DNA from: JASFQI01 sp050115555
GTDB taxonomy: Bacteria; Desulfobacterota; DSM-4660; Desulfatiglandales; HGW-15
NCBI GenBank assembly: GCA_050115555.1
Contig: JASFQI010000240.1
Span: forward strand, 1 to 7,523
Length of the DNA stretch: 7,523 bases
Direction: 5' to 3'
Positions 6,242 to 7,523 of the stretch are shown piece after piece; position 1 is the first letter of the stretch, and every line of letters starts with the position of its first letter. The position numbers and the translations under genes are program-made. The notes beneath the pieces were generated by a model, which worked only from the letters and a program-made list of their open reading frames with translations, was not told the DNA's origin and ran no database searches.

Positions 6242-7330
6242 GTGCAAAGATGGGAAATGGTCAGTATCGGGGCAGGGCCTGCGGGGCTGGCAGCCGCTAT
6301 CGAGGCGGCGCGGAACGGGGTTCAGGTCGCTGTCTTCGACGAAAATGAACGGCCGGGCGGGCAGCTCTTCAAGCAGATTCACAAGTTTTTCGGCTCCAGG
6401 GAGCACTACGCCCGGGAGCGGGGATTTCGTATCGGCCAGCAGTTTCTCGACGAAGCCGGTCGCCTGGGCGTGGAGGTGTCCCTGAACTCGACCGTCCTGG
6501 GGATCTATGAAAACGGCGCCATGAACGTGATGGTCCGCGATCGCATCGAGCAGATGAAGGCCGAACGCATCCTTGTGGCCACCGGCGCTTCCGAAAACAT
6601 GATCCCGTTTCCGGGGTGGACCCTGCCCGGTGTCATCGGGGCCGGCGCAGCCCAGACCATGGCCAATCTCCACGGTCTCAAGCCGGGAGAGAACCTGCTC
6701 ATGGTGGGATCGGGCAACGTCGGTGTGGTGGTCGCCTACCAGATGCTTCAGGCCGGATGCCGGGTAGCGGCGATCATCGACGCGGCCCCTCAGATCGGCG
6801 GATACGGCGTTCATGCGTCCAAGGTGGCTCGCTATGGCGTGCCGTTTCTAATGTCCCACACCATTCAGCGTGTGCACGGAGAGGGCCGGGTGGAGGGAGC
6901 CACCATCGTCCAGGTGGACGATAAGTGGAAGCCCGTTCCGGGGACCGAAACCCATCTGGACGTGGATACGGTGTGTCTCGCTGTGGGTCTCAACCCCATG
7001 ACCCAGCTTCTTCAGATGGCGGGGTGCGGGACGGCCGTCGTTTCCAAGCTCGGGGGGCGTATCCCCTTGCACGACCAGAACCAGCAGACCACGGTGAGCG
7101 GCGTCTATGTGGCCGGAGACGTTTCCGGAATCGAGGAGGCCAGCACGGCCATCATTGAGGGCCGGATCGCCGGTCTTGCGATTGCGCACAGCCTTGGATA
7201 CCTGGAGGACAGCGCATTTCTGGAGCAAAGGGACCAGCAGCTCGAGAGCATGAAGGGGTTGAGAAGCGGGACCCACGGGGATGCCCGGCGAGTGGCCAAG
7301 GAGTACATCAATGCGCTGATGAAAGGGTGA
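6242..7330 (+). CDS. FAD-dependent pyridine-nucleotide-disulfide-type oxidoreductase (HcnB/SoxA central-domain-like)
   Basis: This 362-residue two-dinucleotide-fold flavoprotein has GAGPAG (10-15) with the FAD-ribose acid at Asp33-Glu34 region (VFDENERPGGQ), the ATG motif (113-115), a second Rossmann GSGNVG (156-161), and the C-terminal FAD motif GVYVAGD (287-293). It resembles the central part of SoxA/MgdC and HcnB, LhpB or opine oxidase subunits. These act with a DadA/SoxB-type flavoprotein to oxidise an N-substituted amino acid and pass electrons on. Compared with HcnB-like proteins of about 460 residues, it stops soon after the FAD domain and lacks a C-terminal BFD-like cysteine domain; that role may be taken by the next gene's 4Fe-4S protein. 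The GTG start follows GGAG by 6 nt and only 3 nt after the preceding stop. No folate-binding GCV_T domain is present. Confidence 0.88.
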   Translation: MQRWEMVSIGAGPAGLAAAIEAARNGVQVAVFDENERPGGQLFKQIHKFFGSREHYARERGFRIGQQFLDEAGRLGVEVSLNSTVLGIYENGAMNVMVRDRIEQMKAERILVATGASENMIPFPGWTLPGVIGAGAAQTMANLHGLKPGENLLMVGSGNVGVVVAYQMLQAGCRVAAIIDAAPQIGGYGVHASKVARYGVPFLMSHTIQRVHGEGRVEGATIVQVDDKWKPVPGTETHLDVDTVCLAVGLNPMTQLLQMAGCGTAVVSKLGGRIPLHDQNQQTTVSGVYVAGDVSGIEEASTAIIEGRIAGLAIAHSLGYLEDSAFLEQRDQQLESMKGLRSGTHGDARRVAKEYINALMKG

Positions 7331-7333
7331 GTC

Positions 7334-7523
7334 ATGTCCCAAGGATTGTTGAAAACGGGAGTGATCTCGGAGGAAGAGCTGAGGAACGGCCCGGGCGTTC
7401 CGTCCCGGGAGAGGCGTGAGCGAGGCCCTGTAGCCGTTATCGAGTGCATTCAGGATATCCCCTGCAACCCGTGCGAGGCCAGTTGCAAGGTGGAGGCGAT
7501 CACCGTGGGCGAGGACATCACGA
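7334..7523 (+). CDS. 4Fe-4S ferredoxin-like subunit (partial, right edge)
   Basis: Only the first 63 residues are in the window. The ATG follows the FAD gene stop by 3 nt with AAGGGTGAG as ribosome site. Residues 38-51 carry four cysteines (CIQDIPCNPCEASC; C-x5-C-x2-C-x3-C), followed by KVEAITVGEDIT, which resembles the cluster end of iron-sulfur electron carriers that accompany FAD and 2Fe-2S amino-acid dehydrogenase subunits. The usual Pro after the last Cys is Lys here. A second cluster may lie in the missing part. It is likely the electron exit of the complex. Confidence in the gene is high; the exact family is moderate. Confidence 0.8.
   Translation, partial: MSQGLLKTGVISEEELRNGPGVPSRERRERGPVAVIECIQDIPCNPCEASCKVEAITVGEDIT

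Overview
The window looks like a chromosomal segment of a GC-rich, probably anaerobic proteobacterium-like organism. A Desulfobacterota (sulfate reducer or syntroph) origin is my best guess. It rests on codon usage, on frequent GTG starts behind strong GGAGG sites, and on the mixture of Fe-S/flavin redox genes with a NifX-type protein. No phylogenetic marker is present, so the taxonomy is inference only.

Layout. Positions 1-273 (minus) hold the first 91 codons of a CheY-like receiver protein that runs off the left edge. A non-coding stretch (274-740) follows. It contains a near-consensus sigma-54 promoter pointing at the receiver gene and an 11-bp perfect inverted repeat. Positions 741-1286 (minus) encode a NifX/NifB-C-type dinitrogenase cofactor-domain protein with an extra N-terminal segment. 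A strikingly AT-rich divergent intergenic region (1287-1560) carries a GTGA-N6-TCAC CRP/FNR-type palindrome and a candidate sigma-70 promoter.

From 1561 to the right edge there is one tightly packed plus-strand operon of seven genes: a glutamine-synthetase-fold ligase (GmaS-like); three separately encoded pieces of glutamate synthase (class II amidotransferase, GXGXG beta-helix and FMN/Fe-S synthase core; MgsA, MgsB and MgsC-like); a small [2Fe-2S] protein; an FAD-dependent pyridine-nucleotide-disulfide-type oxidoreductase; and the start of a 4Fe-4S ferredoxin-like protein cut by the right edge.

How the genes may work together. The gmaS-mgsABC gene set is that of the N-methylglutamate pathway of methylamine use. 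In it, methylamine is ligated to glutamate to give gamma-glutamylmethylamide, and the methylamine is then moved to give N-methylglutamate. In characterised methylotrophs the last step is catalysed by a sarcosine-oxidase-like MgdABCD complex. Here the neighbouring 2Fe-2S, FAD and 4Fe-4S proteins look like a dissected version of the large MgdC/SoxA-type subunit without its folate-binding half. This suggests a variant N-methylglutamate (or other secondary amine/imino acid) dehydrogenase suited to anaerobic electron transfer. The substrate assignment is inference. A split GS/GOGAT-like ammonium assimilation system, or a route for another amine, remains possible. The catalytic subunit needed to settle this would lie just beyond the right edge.
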